Assembly: GCA_036927565.1 (NCBI GenBank)
Contig: JAYESD010000002.1
Span: 223,265,882 to 223,329,881 of the forward strand
Length of the DNA stretch: 64,000 bases
Direction: 5' to 3'
Source: Tuctoria greenei
Lineage: Eukaryota > Streptophyta > Magnoliopsida > Poales > Poaceae
Shown here: positions 23,716 to 35,554 of the stretch, one piece after another
Numbering within the stretch: position 1 is the first letter of the stretch
Layout: every line of letters starts with the position of its first letter
Notes under the pieces: generated by a model
Databases searched by the model: none
What the model saw: only the letters and a program-made list of their open reading frames with translations
What the model was told of the DNA's origin: nothing
Made by a program: the position numbers and the translations under genes

Positions 23716-24541
23716 CGTTGACGGCTGTTATATACCAACTTAACCCATCAATATAACTCAATTATGTGAAAGACATATCATTTCTTGCACACATCACCTT
23801 TCTATTTAACCTATTTCCACCTGTCCTTGGAGAAATTGGTGCATGCAGATATCTTATACGGAATTGAAGTGAAACAAGGGGATGGATCCTATAAAAATAT
23901 CATTCCAGCTGATCAAGCGCCGACATGTGGCACCACATGGATCAAATGGCCCCGCACAGACCAGGTCGGCCGACCCCCCCCTAGTTGGCCGACCTGGTCC
24001 TGGAGCCAAATGCGGTCAAATGACACGTGTTGGCTCCTCCCGTCTTGAAGAAGTCTGTGATGATTGAATCGCACGCATTTGGTGGCGGGTACTTGCCCTT
24101 CTCGAAGCTATAAATAGGACCTCTCACTACTCACTTCAACACACACCACTTGAGCACCATTCTATTGTATCCACTAGTTCTCTTTGTCCTTAGTGAAATT
24201 AGGCTATAGAGAGGAGAGCCTCTAGACCCAAGTCCAAGTTGAGAAAGGTATGGCTCATGCATCTTTTCTTATATTTGTGACTTTATGCATAATAAAGATG
24301 TTATCTTTAGTCTTCTTTTATTCATATAGTTGGATGAAGCGTTTCTTGTTTGATTGTGGATTCCATGTATGTTAGTCTTTATGATCACGCCTTAATGTTT
24401 TTATACCATCATCATAAACACTATAAACCCCCACTATAGTCTAAGTAGTTATGATATGATAATGTTAATATGAATAACTTATGCTATGTCTCAACATTGG
24501 TTCAACGATGTTTAGGTTAGTCATTGCCTTAGGAGGACTTG

Positions 24542-26376
24542 TGTGAGACCTATGTGTGCTGAATACATTGGTTTGTACTGAATACATTGGCTTTGACAAT
24601 AAAAGTTTTGAATGCTGCCATAACATGTTTTTAGCAAGGTCCGACTCTAGCTCCAAGCTTTTGCAAGGTCCGACAATAGGTCCGACTTTCTTTGTCTAGC
24701 TCCGGCATGTCTTTGATAGCTCCGACATGTCTTTGATAGCTCCGGCATGTCTTTGTTAAACTCCGACATGTTTTGCTAGGTCCGACTTATGTTGGTTAGC
24801 TCCGACATGTTTTTCTAGCTCTGACTTTTGGGATGACTAGTTCCGACTAGTTTTGGTTAGCTCTGGCGCTAGGTCCGAGTAGCTTTGGTTAGTTCCGGCA
24901 CTAGGTCCGACTAGTTTTTGTAAGCTCCGGTGCTAGGTTGTACTAGCTTTGGTAAGCTTCGGCTTAAGCTCCTGTTAGCTTTGGCTAGGTTCGGAGCTTG
25001 ATCGTAATATTCCAAATTTTCATGCGAAATGTTTTGAACTTGCTTTACACTTATGGAAAGGTTGCTTAGTATTCTTTTACTAAGTTTTTGGTGCGTTTTG
25101 GTTGATATGGCTGATATCATTTTGCTGTGCTTTGCAACATGCTTATGTGAGGTGCTCACGTAAGGTGTTGTGTTTGGAACTGACTTGAGTCAAGTCGTGG
25201 ACTTGGGCTCGTGCGGATTGGTTGTTTGTTCATGTGCAGGTGTTGCTTGAGTTCAAGTCATGGATGGTGATAGGATCCTTTGGACTAGTCTTAGGGAGTA
25301 GATGAGGTTCCAACAACTAAATTTAGGAGAAATTGTTGTTGAGCGGGTCAGGAGGTCGCGCAGGATGATTGAATCAAGGGCAGTGCATATGACGGTTACC
25401 GGACGTCGAAGGAAGGTGTTTGCACGTATGCATGTGGTGCATGACGTGGCAGCATGGTTCTGAAGATGGTTTATGGATGGGAAGATCTGGTTGGAAGGAT
25501 CGGATCGTATCGGTTGATGACTTTGGATGCGGCGGAGTCGGTTATGGCTCGGTATGGAAGGTATCGAGTTGGTTATGGTAGGATTTCGTGTTGGTCACGA
25601 ATTTGAGTTGTTTAAGGAATGTGGGATACGTTCCTAAGGTGTTTGGAAGTCTTAAGATTGCTTCTAGCTGCGTATAGAAGAGTCCTAAGCAGTTATGGAA
25701 AGTTTCGATTTGTGATCGGAGTAGGATTGGAGTCCTAGTTAAGATTGGATTGGTCTAAGGGTTGGCTATATAAGAAAGGGAGGCCACACATCGTGGTGCA
25801 CGACTTTGGGGCTGTTTCTTGTGTTCTATTGAATAAAATTTTTAGTTTGAAGGAACTTTTGTGCCTTGTTCGTCCGACTTGTTCCAGACAAGTTTTACTC
25901 CTCGAGTTTCTGGACAGCACTACCTTTCGTTGGTGGTTTTATCATAACTCAAGTTTTACAGATCTAATTGACGTGATTCTTTTTGGGTTGTCTTCACAAC
26001 ATGATTATCTATCATCTTCAAAATTTCACGATCATTGGATTTGTGGTTTCTGATCTACACGAGATTCTTTGCAGCGTTCCGGAACTGTTTTTCTCGATTA
26101 GGACAGATTGACCTTTGTTCGACCTTTCGATCATAACTTGAGTTTCCCTCAATGGATTTGAGTGATTATTTTTGTTCATTCTTTGTGACTTGATTCTCTC
26201 TTATATATATCACTTTTGTCACAGTGAAACACGATTAGATTAGTTTCACACACGATTTCTCTAACAGATCATTTTCTGCTGAAGAGGTTGGGATTTAATT
26301 GTTTCTGCTGCGTAAGATTTTTAAATCTACCATTCACCCCCCTCTGGTAGCTTTTCATGTGCTCTTCGATCCTAAA
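24542..26376 (+). repeat. Sirevirus-2 5' LTR
   Basis: 1,835 bp, from TGTGAGACC to CGATCCTAAA (terminal CA changed to AA). U3 carries the degenerate 'agctccgacatg' / 'ggtccgacta' repeats at 24640-24990. AATAAA is at 25832. The small LTR frame that is open elsewhere is interrupted here by an early TAG (just after 25295). Confidence 0.92.
25767..25773 (+). promoter_or_regulatory. Sirevirus-2 5' LTR TATA box
   Basis: TATATAA followed by 'gaaagggaggcc'. It sits ~65 bases before AATAAA at 25832, the same spacing as in the other three Sirevirus LTRs. This is the promoter expected to drive Sirevirus-2 genomic RNA. Confidence 0.6.
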
Positions 26377-26377
26377 A

Positions 26378-26391
26378 TTGGTACCAGAGCC
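26378..26391 (+). other. Sirevirus-2 primer-binding site
   Basis: TTGGTACCAGAGCC starts one base after the LTR. It matches the TGGTATCAGAGC initiator-Met tRNA binding site of plant Copia elements with one change (C for T). This fixes the LTR end and the plus orientation. Confidence 0.85.
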
Positions 26392-26438
26392 ACGGTGCTC
26401 TAATCATTGTGATTTGCACGTGTTTTTGACTAATCATC

Positions 26439-28607
26439 ATGGAGAAATACTCCGCCAAACCTTGTGTGTTTGCTCGTATTGATTTTCAGGTTTGGAAGGC
26501 ACGCATGGAGGCTTTCATCTAGGTGCAAGCATTCGCAATATGGGAGAAGGTGTACAAGCCTTACGAAGTGCCATCAAATGACCAAGTTATGTATACAAAC
26601 CTACGGGACGTTGACAATAACAATAAAGCCCAGAACTTGATCATCCAAGGACTCACTCAGAGCGACTTCGACCGCGTTACACATCTCCGATCGGCATACG
26701 ATGTATGGAGAGCACTTTGTGAATATCACAAATGATCCAACACGATCAAGGAGGTAAGACAAGACATGTTCAAGAAAGAATACATGCGCTTCGAGATGCA
26801 ACCCGGTGAGTCCATTGATGATCTCTTTGTTCGCTTTAACAAAATTCTCAGTAACTTGCGTAGTGTCAAGTCTAATTTTTCTGATGCTGAAAATGCTAGG
26901 CAACTTCTTAGTGCATTAGACATGTCAATCTGGGAGATGAAAGTTACATCTATTCGTGAATCTACTGTCATGAGTACACTTACTTTAGATGTGCTTTACT
27001 CTAAACTCAAAACTCATGAAATTGACATCTTATCATGTAAGAACCCAAATAAGTCTATTGCATTTGTCTCACAACGTGATATGCCTAGCTCCGTCCAATC
27101 ATCATCTTGCAGTACTCTTGCTTTGTTGTCCTCACTAACCCTGGAGCAGATTGAGGAATTTCCAGAGGAGGAGCTATCACTTCTCTTTACTAGGTTCTCA
27201 AAAGCACTGCAAAATGTGAGAACTAGAAGGAGAGGAAGCTCCAGACCTCAACGATGCTTTGAATGTGGTAAGACAGGACACTTTTGTATATAATGCCCTA
27301 ACCTTTCAGGTCCTACTACCCATGAAGAAAAACAAAACAAGATCAAGACCACCTCTGGAAACGCTAACAAGAAAAAGAAGGGTACCATAGGACGCAAGAT
27401 GATTAACAGCTTCATCACTGCACTTCAAGAGCTTGGTTCAAGCGATGTAGACTTTGAAAGTGATGAAGGTGATGACGATCTGGCCAACTTATGCTTCAGG
27501 GTGGGCAAAACAAGATCAAGATCAAGTCAGGATGATGCAGAACACAACACTGGCGACGATGAGGTATGTTCTACCTGTAATGAAATGTGTGATGCAATTT
27601 CTCATGCAACTATTATTGTTAAGAAAAAGGACAAAAAGCTTAGGGATAATGCTACTAAAATTGAATCATTAGAATCTGAAATCAACAATTTGAAAACCTT
27701 GATTCCTAGTTATGATTCTTGTCCCTCATGTGATTTAATCTATGAACAATTATCCACATTAAGAACTGCAAATTCCTCTGCTCTAGATAGAATTGAACTT
27801 GAAATTGAAAAGAACAAAAAGCTTGCTGCACTTGACATTGGAAACCTAAAAGATGCTTCTTGTTCTACAATTGATTTGCATTGTTCTAGTCGTGATGATC
27901 TTGAAAAGAAATTACAAGATGCTATGAATGAAATTTCTATATTGAAGAATGCTTTACATTCTCATGAAGTTAAATTTTGTTCCAATTGCAAATTGAAAGG
28001 AAAAACTTCATGTGAAAATTGCCTTGATCTGTCCAATAAACTTGATAACATGCATAGGACATTAGATCGGTTTTGTAATGGGAATAAGAACCTAAACTTG
28101 CTGCTGAATTCTTCCATGTCTTGCAATGATAAAACTGGTTTAGGTTTTGATTCTCATGCTCATGCTAAGGCACATCCACCTAAAATTGTAAAGTCATTAG
28201 GAAGTGGTTTGATTCAAACAGTTCCTAAACAAAAAGAAGTGGTTTTCAAATCTGCAGGAGTGTTGTATCATTCGGTTTCAAATGAAAATATTGCTTGCTC
28301 ATCTAGACATGAACACAAAGTTAAATTTCATTGTACCTATTGTGGTAGAGATGGTCATGTCATATATTTTTGTTATAGACTAGCTAAACAACAAAAAACG
28401 GAAAGAATGATTGCCAGATCTCATAACTTTCATGCAAAATTTGCTGCACATATAAAACCAAATGCCAGGAATATGCAACCTGTTGTTATGAGTAAAAAAC
28501 TTTCAATGTTTACATCCGAACCTTCTGTTTTTGCCTCCAGAGCTACTGATTTTTGTGCAACACAAGTAACACATTTTAGGTCAGTAGTTAAGAATAAAAA
28601 ACCTTAA
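26439..28607 (+). pseudogene. gag: Sirevirus-2 gag (nucleocapsid polyprotein)
   Basis: A single frame from ATG 26439 to TAA 28605, ~720 codons, with premature stops at 26520 (TAG), 26733 (TGA) and 27291 (TAA) and no frameshift. Domains: retrotransposon gag (~26470-27200, with VWKARMEAF, LCEYHK, MQPGESIDDLFVRF), a first CCHC knuckle at ~27255 (CFECGKTGH; the 27291 stop lies before its last cysteine), an acidic patch (~27440-27490), a long coiled-coil/charged stretch (27600-28060, with extra CxxC pairs) and a second knuckle CTYCGRDGHVIYFC near 28335. The long gag with an extra C-terminal extension and two zinc knuckles is typical of Sireviruses. It would form the virus-like particle. Confidence 0.92.
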
Positions 28608-31600
28608 ACTTTGACTCATAAACCTGTTGTTTTATCTCAGCTTTCGCGTGTTTTTCCTGCTGCACGTCGTGTGACTCAGTACTAGATAATTAAATGCCAT
28701 TTGACTAACCCCAGTATTGAGTCATCGACATAGTGTGCTTCTATGTAGGTTACATGCTTGAGGAAGGAAAACATTTGGATTGTGGATTCAGGTTGCTCAC
28801 GCCACATGACCGGTAACAAATAATGGTTCTCCTCCCTCTCTTTTGTGTCACATGTAGAGAATTTTACTTTTGCCGATAATTCTTCAACTCCTATAATTGC
28901 AAAGGGTTCATTTAGAGTAAATGATCACTACACTTTGAAGGATGTGGCACTTGTCAAAAATTTGAAATACAACTTGCTTTCTATTTCACAATTGCTAGAT
29001 GAAAATCTGGAAATTATTTTCAATAAAAACCGCTACAAAATTGTAGGTTCAAATAGTGAGCTTATTTTTAACATGTCTTGGTTTGGAATAGTTTTTAAAG
29101 CTGATTTTGATATGTCTTCCTCTAAGCATAGGTGTCCAGTTGCTAATAATTCAAAGGACTTATATTTTTGGCATCGTAGACTTGGTAACGTAGGCTTTGA
29201 TCACCTAACGCGTGTTAGTGCTCTTGATCGCATACGTGGGCTGCCTAAGCTTAAAGGGGACAAAGAAATTGTGTGCTCTTCTTGTAGACATGCTAAGATG
29301 GTTGCAGGTTCACATACTCCTCTCACAATGATCATGACAACTGAACCGGGTCAACTTTTGCACCTTGACGCCGTAGGACCTTCACGTGTTCAATTCCTCG
29401 GAGGTAAGTGGTATGTTCTTGTTATTGTTGATGATTATTCTAGATACTCTTGAGTTTACTTTATGGCGTCTAAGAATGAAGCTTTTAGTCACTTTAGAAC
29501 TTTATTTCTTAGATTATCAATTGATCACCCAGGATCTTTAAAAGCAATTAGAAGTGATAACAGAACTGAATTTAAAAATCAATCTTTTGATCACTTTTGT
29601 GCTGAAAATGGAATATATCATCAATTTCTTCACCATATGTACCTCAACAAAACGGTATTTTAGAAAGAAAGAACAGAACCTTAGTTGAGATGGCTAGGAC
29701 TATGCTTGATGAATATCAAACTCCTAGGAAATTTTGGGCTGATGCGATTGCAACCGCTTGTTATGTCTCAAATCGTGTTTTCTTGCGCGCTAAGCTAGGT
29801 AAAACCCTATATGAGCTCCGGTTTGGACATAGGCCTAGTGTTACACACTTTCGGGTCTTTGGTTGCAAATGCTTTGTTAAGAAACATGGTATTCTTGATA
29901 AATTTGAACCTAAATCCATTGATGGCATGTTTCTTGGTTATCCATCTCATACTAGAGGCTACCGTGTGCTTTTACTTGACACTAACAAAATTGTGGAGAC
30001 TTGTAAAGTGTCTTTTGATGAAGCTAGTCCAGGTACAAGCTCAAACATTGCAAGTCCAAATCCATATCCGCAGGAGGAGAGCATTTTCGTGTAAGATGAG
30101 GAAGAGGTGGAGCTGCTGCCCGAAAATTCAGCAGCTAATGACATTGTTCGAGCTCCTGATTTTGATTTCACACCCAGCATCGACGACCACAATTGCTGGT
30201 ACAGATCCTCCTCAAGTCACAAGCTCATCGATTTCTGATGAACATGAAGAAGAAGAACCTTGTGAAGTGTCCACTCCTCTCCGGTTTCTCAAGATTCATC
30301 CTCCACAGCAAATTATTGGAAGCTTGCACGAACGAGTTACACGGTCCAGGTTTTGCGATCCAAACTCTCATGCTCATTCTGCATTTGTTGCTTCTTTTGA
30401 ACCCAAAGATATATCACGCACACTCACTGGTGAATCTTGGATTATTGCCATGCAAGAAGTGTTAGAAAATTTTGAAAGAAATAATGTTTGGAAACTTGTA
30501 CCTCCTCCTCAAGGTCACACTTTAATTGGAACTAAATGGGTGTTTAAAAATAAACAAAGTGAGGATGGGGTTGTGGTTAGGAATAAGGCTAGGTTGGTTG
30601 CTCAAGGTTTCACTCAAGTTGAAGGTCTAGATTTTGATGAAACCTTTGCTCCTGTTGCTAGATTAGAAGCCATAAAAATTTTGTTAGCTTTTGCTGCATC
30701 TAAAGGTTTTAAGCTATATCAAATGGATGTTAAAAGTGCTTTTCTCAATGGCTACATAGATGAGAAGGTTTATGTCAAACAACCACCGGGTTTTGAAAAT
30801 TCAGATTCTCCTAATCATGTTTACAAACCGTCCAAAGCCTTGTACGGTCTCAAACAAGCCCCTAGAGCATGGTATGGTAGGTTAAAAACATTCTTACTTG
30901 AAAAGGGGTTTACCATGGGCAAGGATGATAAAACTCTTTTTGTGCTTAAGCATGGCAATGACTCATTATTCGTTCAAGTGTATGTGGATGATATTATCTT
31001 TGGTTGTGCTTCTCATGATCTTGTGTCCAAGTTTTCAGCTATGATGAGTTCAGAATTTTAGATGAGTATGATGGGAGAACTCACGTACTTTTTGGGGCTG
31101 CAAATCAAGCAAACCAAGGAGGGTACCTTTGTGCATCAAACGAAGTATACAAAAGACCTCCTAAGTGGCTTCAACATGGACAAAAGCAAGCCTCTTCGGA
31201 CACCAATGGGAACAGCAAAAACACTTTAACTTGATGAAGATGGTGAATTCGTAGATCAAAAAGAATATAGAAGCATGATTGGATCTCTTTTGTACCTCAC
31301 GGCATCACGACCGGACATACAATTCAGCGTATGTCTTTGTGCACGGTTTCAAGCCTCCCCACGTGCTTCACACCGTCAAGCTGTCAAAAGGATTCTCATG
31401 TACTTACATGGAACTCAAGAATTTGTCATTTTTCTTCCTTCTTCCTCAACCGTTACTTTGAAAGCTTTTTCCGATGCTGATTTTGGAGGTTGTAGGATTG
31501 ATAGGAAAAGTACTTCCGGTGCTTGTCATTTTCTTGGTAATTCACTTGTTGCTTTGTCCTCTAGAAAACAAATTCAGTTGCACAATCCACAACTGAATCT

Positions 31601-31933
31601 GAATATGTAGCTGCTGCTAGTGCTTGCTCACATATTCTTTGGATTGTTCAAACACTTAAGGACTATGGGGATGATCTACATAGTGTTCCACTATTTTGTG
31701 ATAACACTAGTGCCATTTGCATTGCTAAAAACCCGGTGCAACATTCTATGACTAAGCACATTGACATTAGGTATCACTTTCTCCGTGATAATGTTGAAAA
31801 AGGAAACATTGTGCTTCACCATGTAGATACCGAACAACAATTGGATGACATTTTTACAAAACCTATGGATTTCACTCGTTTTTGTTACATTCGTAGTGAA
31901 GTAGGGGTTATGCATCCTCATGGCTTGTATTGA
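28608..31933 (+). pseudogene. pol: Sirevirus-2 pol (PR-IN-RT-RH)
   Basis: Continues in the gag frame. In order: in-frame TAGs at 28683 and ~28728, then TAG 28746, which is also present in Sirevirus-1; protease (~28770, WIVDSGC, intact DSG); GAG-pre-integrase (29160-29300; LGNVGF has Asn in place of the zinc-binding His; CSSCRHAK); integrase core (LLHLDAVGP, RSDNRTEF, ERKNRTLVEMA); linker; RT (30480-31061; QMDVKSAFLNG, YGLKQAPRAWY, YVDDIIFG intact); RNase H (31275-31933; SDADFGGC, TESEY, ending MHPHGLY). Damage: stops at ~28821, 29451 and 31059, and single-base frame changes near 29613, 30163 and 31572. All catalytic domains are present, but the frame is broken many times. Confidence 0.93.
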
Positions 31934-32948
31934 GGGGGAGTTTTGAAACTTGAGAAGTCTATGTGTGGATCTGAACTAAAATAATATGAGCATAGTATTT
32001 CATAAATATATGACTTGTGATTCCTTTTACATGCCGAAAGTCTTACTACATTACTCATGTTATACATTTTGTAGTTTTTACCATGTCTAGTAATTGGAAT
32101 AATTACTTACACCAAATCTGGTCATGGTCGAACTTTCTTGCTGTTTTGAACTTGTTGCATGCTCACAAGTGCTTTTAATCATAAAGAATTAATCAAGTAA
32201 TCACCTCACATGTTGAGTTTTTATGAATAAACATAAGTTGAGAAAAGATCAAGAGAATATGCATGCATCGCACTTCTTCTTTTGAGATGGCTTATCATTG
32301 CACTTAGATATGAACTTGGAAGAAGTTGTGTATGACTAAAACCATGTCCTCAAGCTTCTGATTGTCAAATGACATAGGCTTGGCTTGGTTGGTTAGAATA
32401 AGGCAGATGCACATATAATCTCTTGCAAATATTATATGATCTAAATTTGTGCTTTAAAAAGTAATAAAATGCAGCAACAAGTGTCATGCTTTCAGGTTTT
32501 GAAATAGATAAGTTTGTGAGATCATGACTTGCTAAATTGGAAATTACATTTGATCTCTAGCATGGCTTACACTACATCATGTATTTCATTGATGTGATAG
32601 TGTAAGTTACTTGATATTATGGCTTGGATGAGCTTTGTTTTATATGTATATGTTATAATATGGTCATCACAATTAAAATTTGTATATAAACCTTGCTGAA
32701 TACATTGTCAAAGGGGGAGAGATACTATGTGAATTTTTAAAAATAAATATGCAAGGGAGAGACATTGATTACACATTGCACATATTCACAATTGTTTTTG
32801 GCACGATTCTTCTCAGGGGGGAATTTCTTTTTCTCATTTTATTTCTTTTTTACAAAGGGGGAGAAAATTGTTTTCAAAACTTTTAATGTGAATAAGCCAA
32901 TGTTCGGATCATAAGTGGTGTTGCCAATGCATTAATCAAGGGGGAGAT
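31934..32948 (+). other. Sirevirus-2 3' non-coding region with polypurine tracts
   Basis: AT-rich and collinear with 4704-5671. G-rich purine runs occur at 31934, 32715, 32814, 32857 and finally AAGGGGGAGAT adjoining the LTR at 32949. No envelope-like frame is present; the small open frames here are not conserved between the two copies. Confidence 0.75.
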
Positions 32949-34771
32949 TGTGAGGCCTATGTGTGCTGAATACATTGGTTTGTACTGAATACATTGTCTT
33001 TGACAATAAAAGTTTTGATTCCTGCCATAACATCTTTTTAGCAAGGTCCGACTCTAGCTCCGAGCTTTTGCAAGGTCCGGCAATAGGTACGACTTTCTTT
33101 GTCTAGCTCTGACATGTCTTTGATAGCTTCGGTATGTCTTTGTTAAACTTCGATATGTTTTGCTAGGTCCGACTTATGTTGGTTAGCTCCGACATGTTTT
33201 TCTAGCTCCGACTTTTGGGATGACTAGAACCGACTAGTTTTGGTTAGCTCCGGCGCTAGGTCCGAGTAGCTTTGGTTAGCTCTAGCACTAGAACCGACTA
33301 GTTTTGGTAAGCTCTGGCGCTAGGTTGTACTAGCTTTGGTAAGCTCCAGCTCAAGCTCCAGTTAGCTTTGGCTAGGTTTGGAGCTTAATCGTAATGTTCC
33401 AAATTTTCATGTGAAATGTTTCGAACTTGCTTTACACTTATGGAAAGGTTGCTTAGTATTCTTTTAATATGTTTTTGGTTCGTTTTGGTTGATATGGCTG
33501 ATATCATTTTACTGTGCTTTGCAACATGCTTATGTGAGGTGCTCACGTAAGGTGTTGTGTTTGGAACTGACTTGAGTCAAGTCGTGGACTTGGGCTCGTA
33601 CGGATTGGTTGTTTGTTCAGGTGCAGGTGTTGCTTGAGTTCATGTCATGGCTGGTGACGGGATCCTTTGGACTAGTCTTAGGGAGGAGATGAGGTTCCAA
33701 CAACCAAATTCAGGAGGAATTGTGGTTGAGCGGGTCAGGAGGTCGCCTAGGATGATTGAATCAAGGACAGTGCATATGAAGGTTATTGGACGTCGAAGGA
33801 AGGTGTTTGCATGTATGCATGTGGTGCATGACGTGGCAAAATAGTTCTGAAGATGGTTTATGGATGGGAATATTTGGTTGAAATGATCGGATCATATCGG
33901 TTGACGGCTTTGGCTGCGGCTGAGTCGGTTATGGCTCGGTATGGAAAATATCGAGTTGGTTATGATAGGATTTCGTGTGGGTCACAAATTTGAGTTGTTT
34001 TAGGAATGTGAGATACGTTACTAATGTGTTTGGAAGTCTTAAGATTGCTTCTATCTGCGTATAGAAGAGTCCTAAGCAGTTATGGAATGTTTCGGTTCAT
34101 GATCGGAGTAGGATTGAAGTCCTAGTTAAGATTGGGTTGGCCTAAGGGTTGTTTATATAAGAAAGGGAGGCCAAAGCTCGTGGTGCATGACTTTGGGGCT
34201 GTTCCTCTTGTGTTCTATTGAATAAAATTCGTAGTTTGAAGAAACTTTTGTGCCTTGTTCGTCCGACTTGTTCCAGACAAGTTTTACTCGTCGAGTTTCT
34301 GGACAGCACTACCTTTCGTTGGTGGTTTTATCATAACTCGAGTTCTACAGATCCAATTGACGTGATTATTTTTGGGTTGTCTTCACACCTTGATTATCTA
34401 TCATCTTTCAAAATTTCATGATCATTGGATTTGTGGTTTCTGATATACATGAGTTTCTTTGCAGCGTTCCAGAACTGTTTTTCTCGGGTAGGATAGATTG
34501 ACCTTTGTTCGATCTTTCGATCATAACTTGAGTTTCCCTTGATGGATTTGAGTGATTCTTTTTGTGATTTCTTCGTGACTTGATTCTATCTGATATATAT
34601 TACTTTTGTCATGGTGAAACACGTTTAGATTAGTTTCACACACGTTTTCTCCAACAGATCGTTTTTCTGCCGAAGGGGTTGAGATTTAATTGTTTCTGCT
34701 GTGTAAGATTTTTCAATCTACCATTCACCCCCCTTCCTCTGGTAGCTTTTCACATGCTCTTCGATTCTACA
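32949..34771 (+). repeat. Sirevirus-2 3' LTR
   Basis: 1,823 bp, TGTGAGGCC to CGATTCTACA. U3 repeats lie at 33050-33390, TATATAA at 34154 and AATAAA at 34221. It pairs with 24542-26376. The two LTRs differ by scattered substitutions and small indels, so the insertion is not very recent. An exact divergence needs an alignment. Confidence 0.92.
33647..33844 (+). CDS. Small ORF inside Sirevirus LTR (third open copy)
   Basis: A 65-residue frame starting MAGDGILWTSLREEMRFQQ. It is collinear with 517-747 and 6386-6643 but ends early (HDVAK then stop, where the others continue into a tryptophan-containing tail). The basic segment VRRSPRMIESR is conserved. Function unknown. Confidence 0.3.
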   Translation: MAGDGILWTSLREEMRFQQPNSGGIVVERVRRSPRMIESRTVHMKVIGRRRKVFACMHVVHDVAK

Positions 34772-35433
34772 ACTTTTGCTATGGCTCCTAAGGTATTTAC
34801 TTAATATGCTAGCATGGTGCTAGGATAGTTAAGTAACGTTGGATGTCCGTAGACCCACGGATTGAAGAGGTTGGCAGTAGGTGGTGACAACCCTATCTGT
34901 CCTTTATAATCCTCCACGTTTGGCTATGCCACAAGCTCTTTGCGGGAGTCATCCTAGTGTTGCTAGGGATAAACCTATGCCCGATGGGTTGAACAACTTA
35001 CCATAGGGATTCACCATTGACATGCTCATTAGTATCTAACCTAGGCTATGTATATGTATATTTGAAGCCTTGTAGGAGCAACTCCCCAATTCTTAGTCTA
35101 ATCTCCATTAGGACTCATTTACCCCTTAGAATAGATTGCTTAGGTTTGTGTCACCCTGCTCATATTTTTAACTTACCCTTGTCTTGAGAATTGATTAGTA
35201 TCCCATAGCTTGATCATAAGAGTAGTGTTTACTTTACTCCATTGCCTTCCTTTGGGATAAATACGCTACCCTTGGGAGTACTCTTGGGTGAAATGCTACA
35301 CTACAGTTTTTGTGTGCTTGCAAACCACATCTCTTTCAGGAGATGATCTGTGGCGTAAGAAATGTCAACAAGCATTTTGGTGCCATTGCCGGGGATGATT
35401 TGTTAATGTTTCTTAGTAGCTGTCAACATTCCT

Positions 35434-35554
35434 CACATACACTCCTCTGTGGACTTGGTGTAGCAACGGAGGAGAGACGTGCACTTGAGTCTCCACCATG
35501 GCTTGAGGTTGTAGCCTCCTTCCTATTCCCAAACAACCTCTTCATTCCTTTCAT
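35434..35554 (-). pseudogene. Athila-type ORF1, N-terminal piece
   Basis: Minus-strand ATG at 35554, starting MKGMKRLFGNRKEATTSSHG and serine-rich, the usual style of the N-terminus of Athila ORF1 proteins. It stops at the element A insertion point. The frame is open into 13236-12980 once element A and one copy of the duplication are set aside. Confidence 0.7.

Larger units (their letters stand above)
24542..34771 (+). mobile_element. Sirevirus-2, full-length Copia element
   Basis: 10,230 bp with both LTRs, primer-binding site, gag, PR-IN-RT-RH order and multiple polypurine tracts. It is inserted in the 3' LTR of element A with duplication ACTTG (24537-24541) versus ACTTT (34772-34776). The uninterrupted 5' LTR of element A around 18350 supplies the empty-site sequence. 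Coding regions carry several stops and small frameshifts, so it is not intact. Confidence 0.92.
13237..35428 (+). mobile_element. Element A: non-autonomous Athila-like Gypsy
   Basis: Complete LTR element 22.2 kb long including two later insertions; without them it is ~7.7 kb (LTRs ~1.5 kb, internal ~4.7 kb). It begins TGTTGACGG and ends GTCAACA. Target duplications are GTCCT (13232-13236) and TTCCT (35429-35433), 4 of 5 identical. The internal region has only gag-protease relics and no RT, RNase H or integrase, so mobility would depend on another element. It is inserted in Athila ORF1 of the opposite strand. Confidence 0.85.
23716..35428 (+). repeat. Element A 3' LTR (split by Sirevirus-2)
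   Basis: LTR parts are 23716-24541 and 34777-35428, ~1.48 kb together. It starts CGTTGACGG (first base changed from T) and ends GTCAACA at 35428. It carries the same TATAAATA box (24109). After an inner 'aaatgtcaaca' (35361-35370) it contains 'ttggtgccattgccgggga', a primer-binding-like motif not expected in a 3' LTR, before the true end that adjoins the target duplication. Confidence 0.8.

Noticed and set aside
29811..30160. N-terminal part of a long plus-strand frame before the RT of Sirevirus-2
   Set aside because: Out of the pol frame; the real protein here is in the frame of 29690-30094. The long frame becomes genuine only after a base insertion near 30163.
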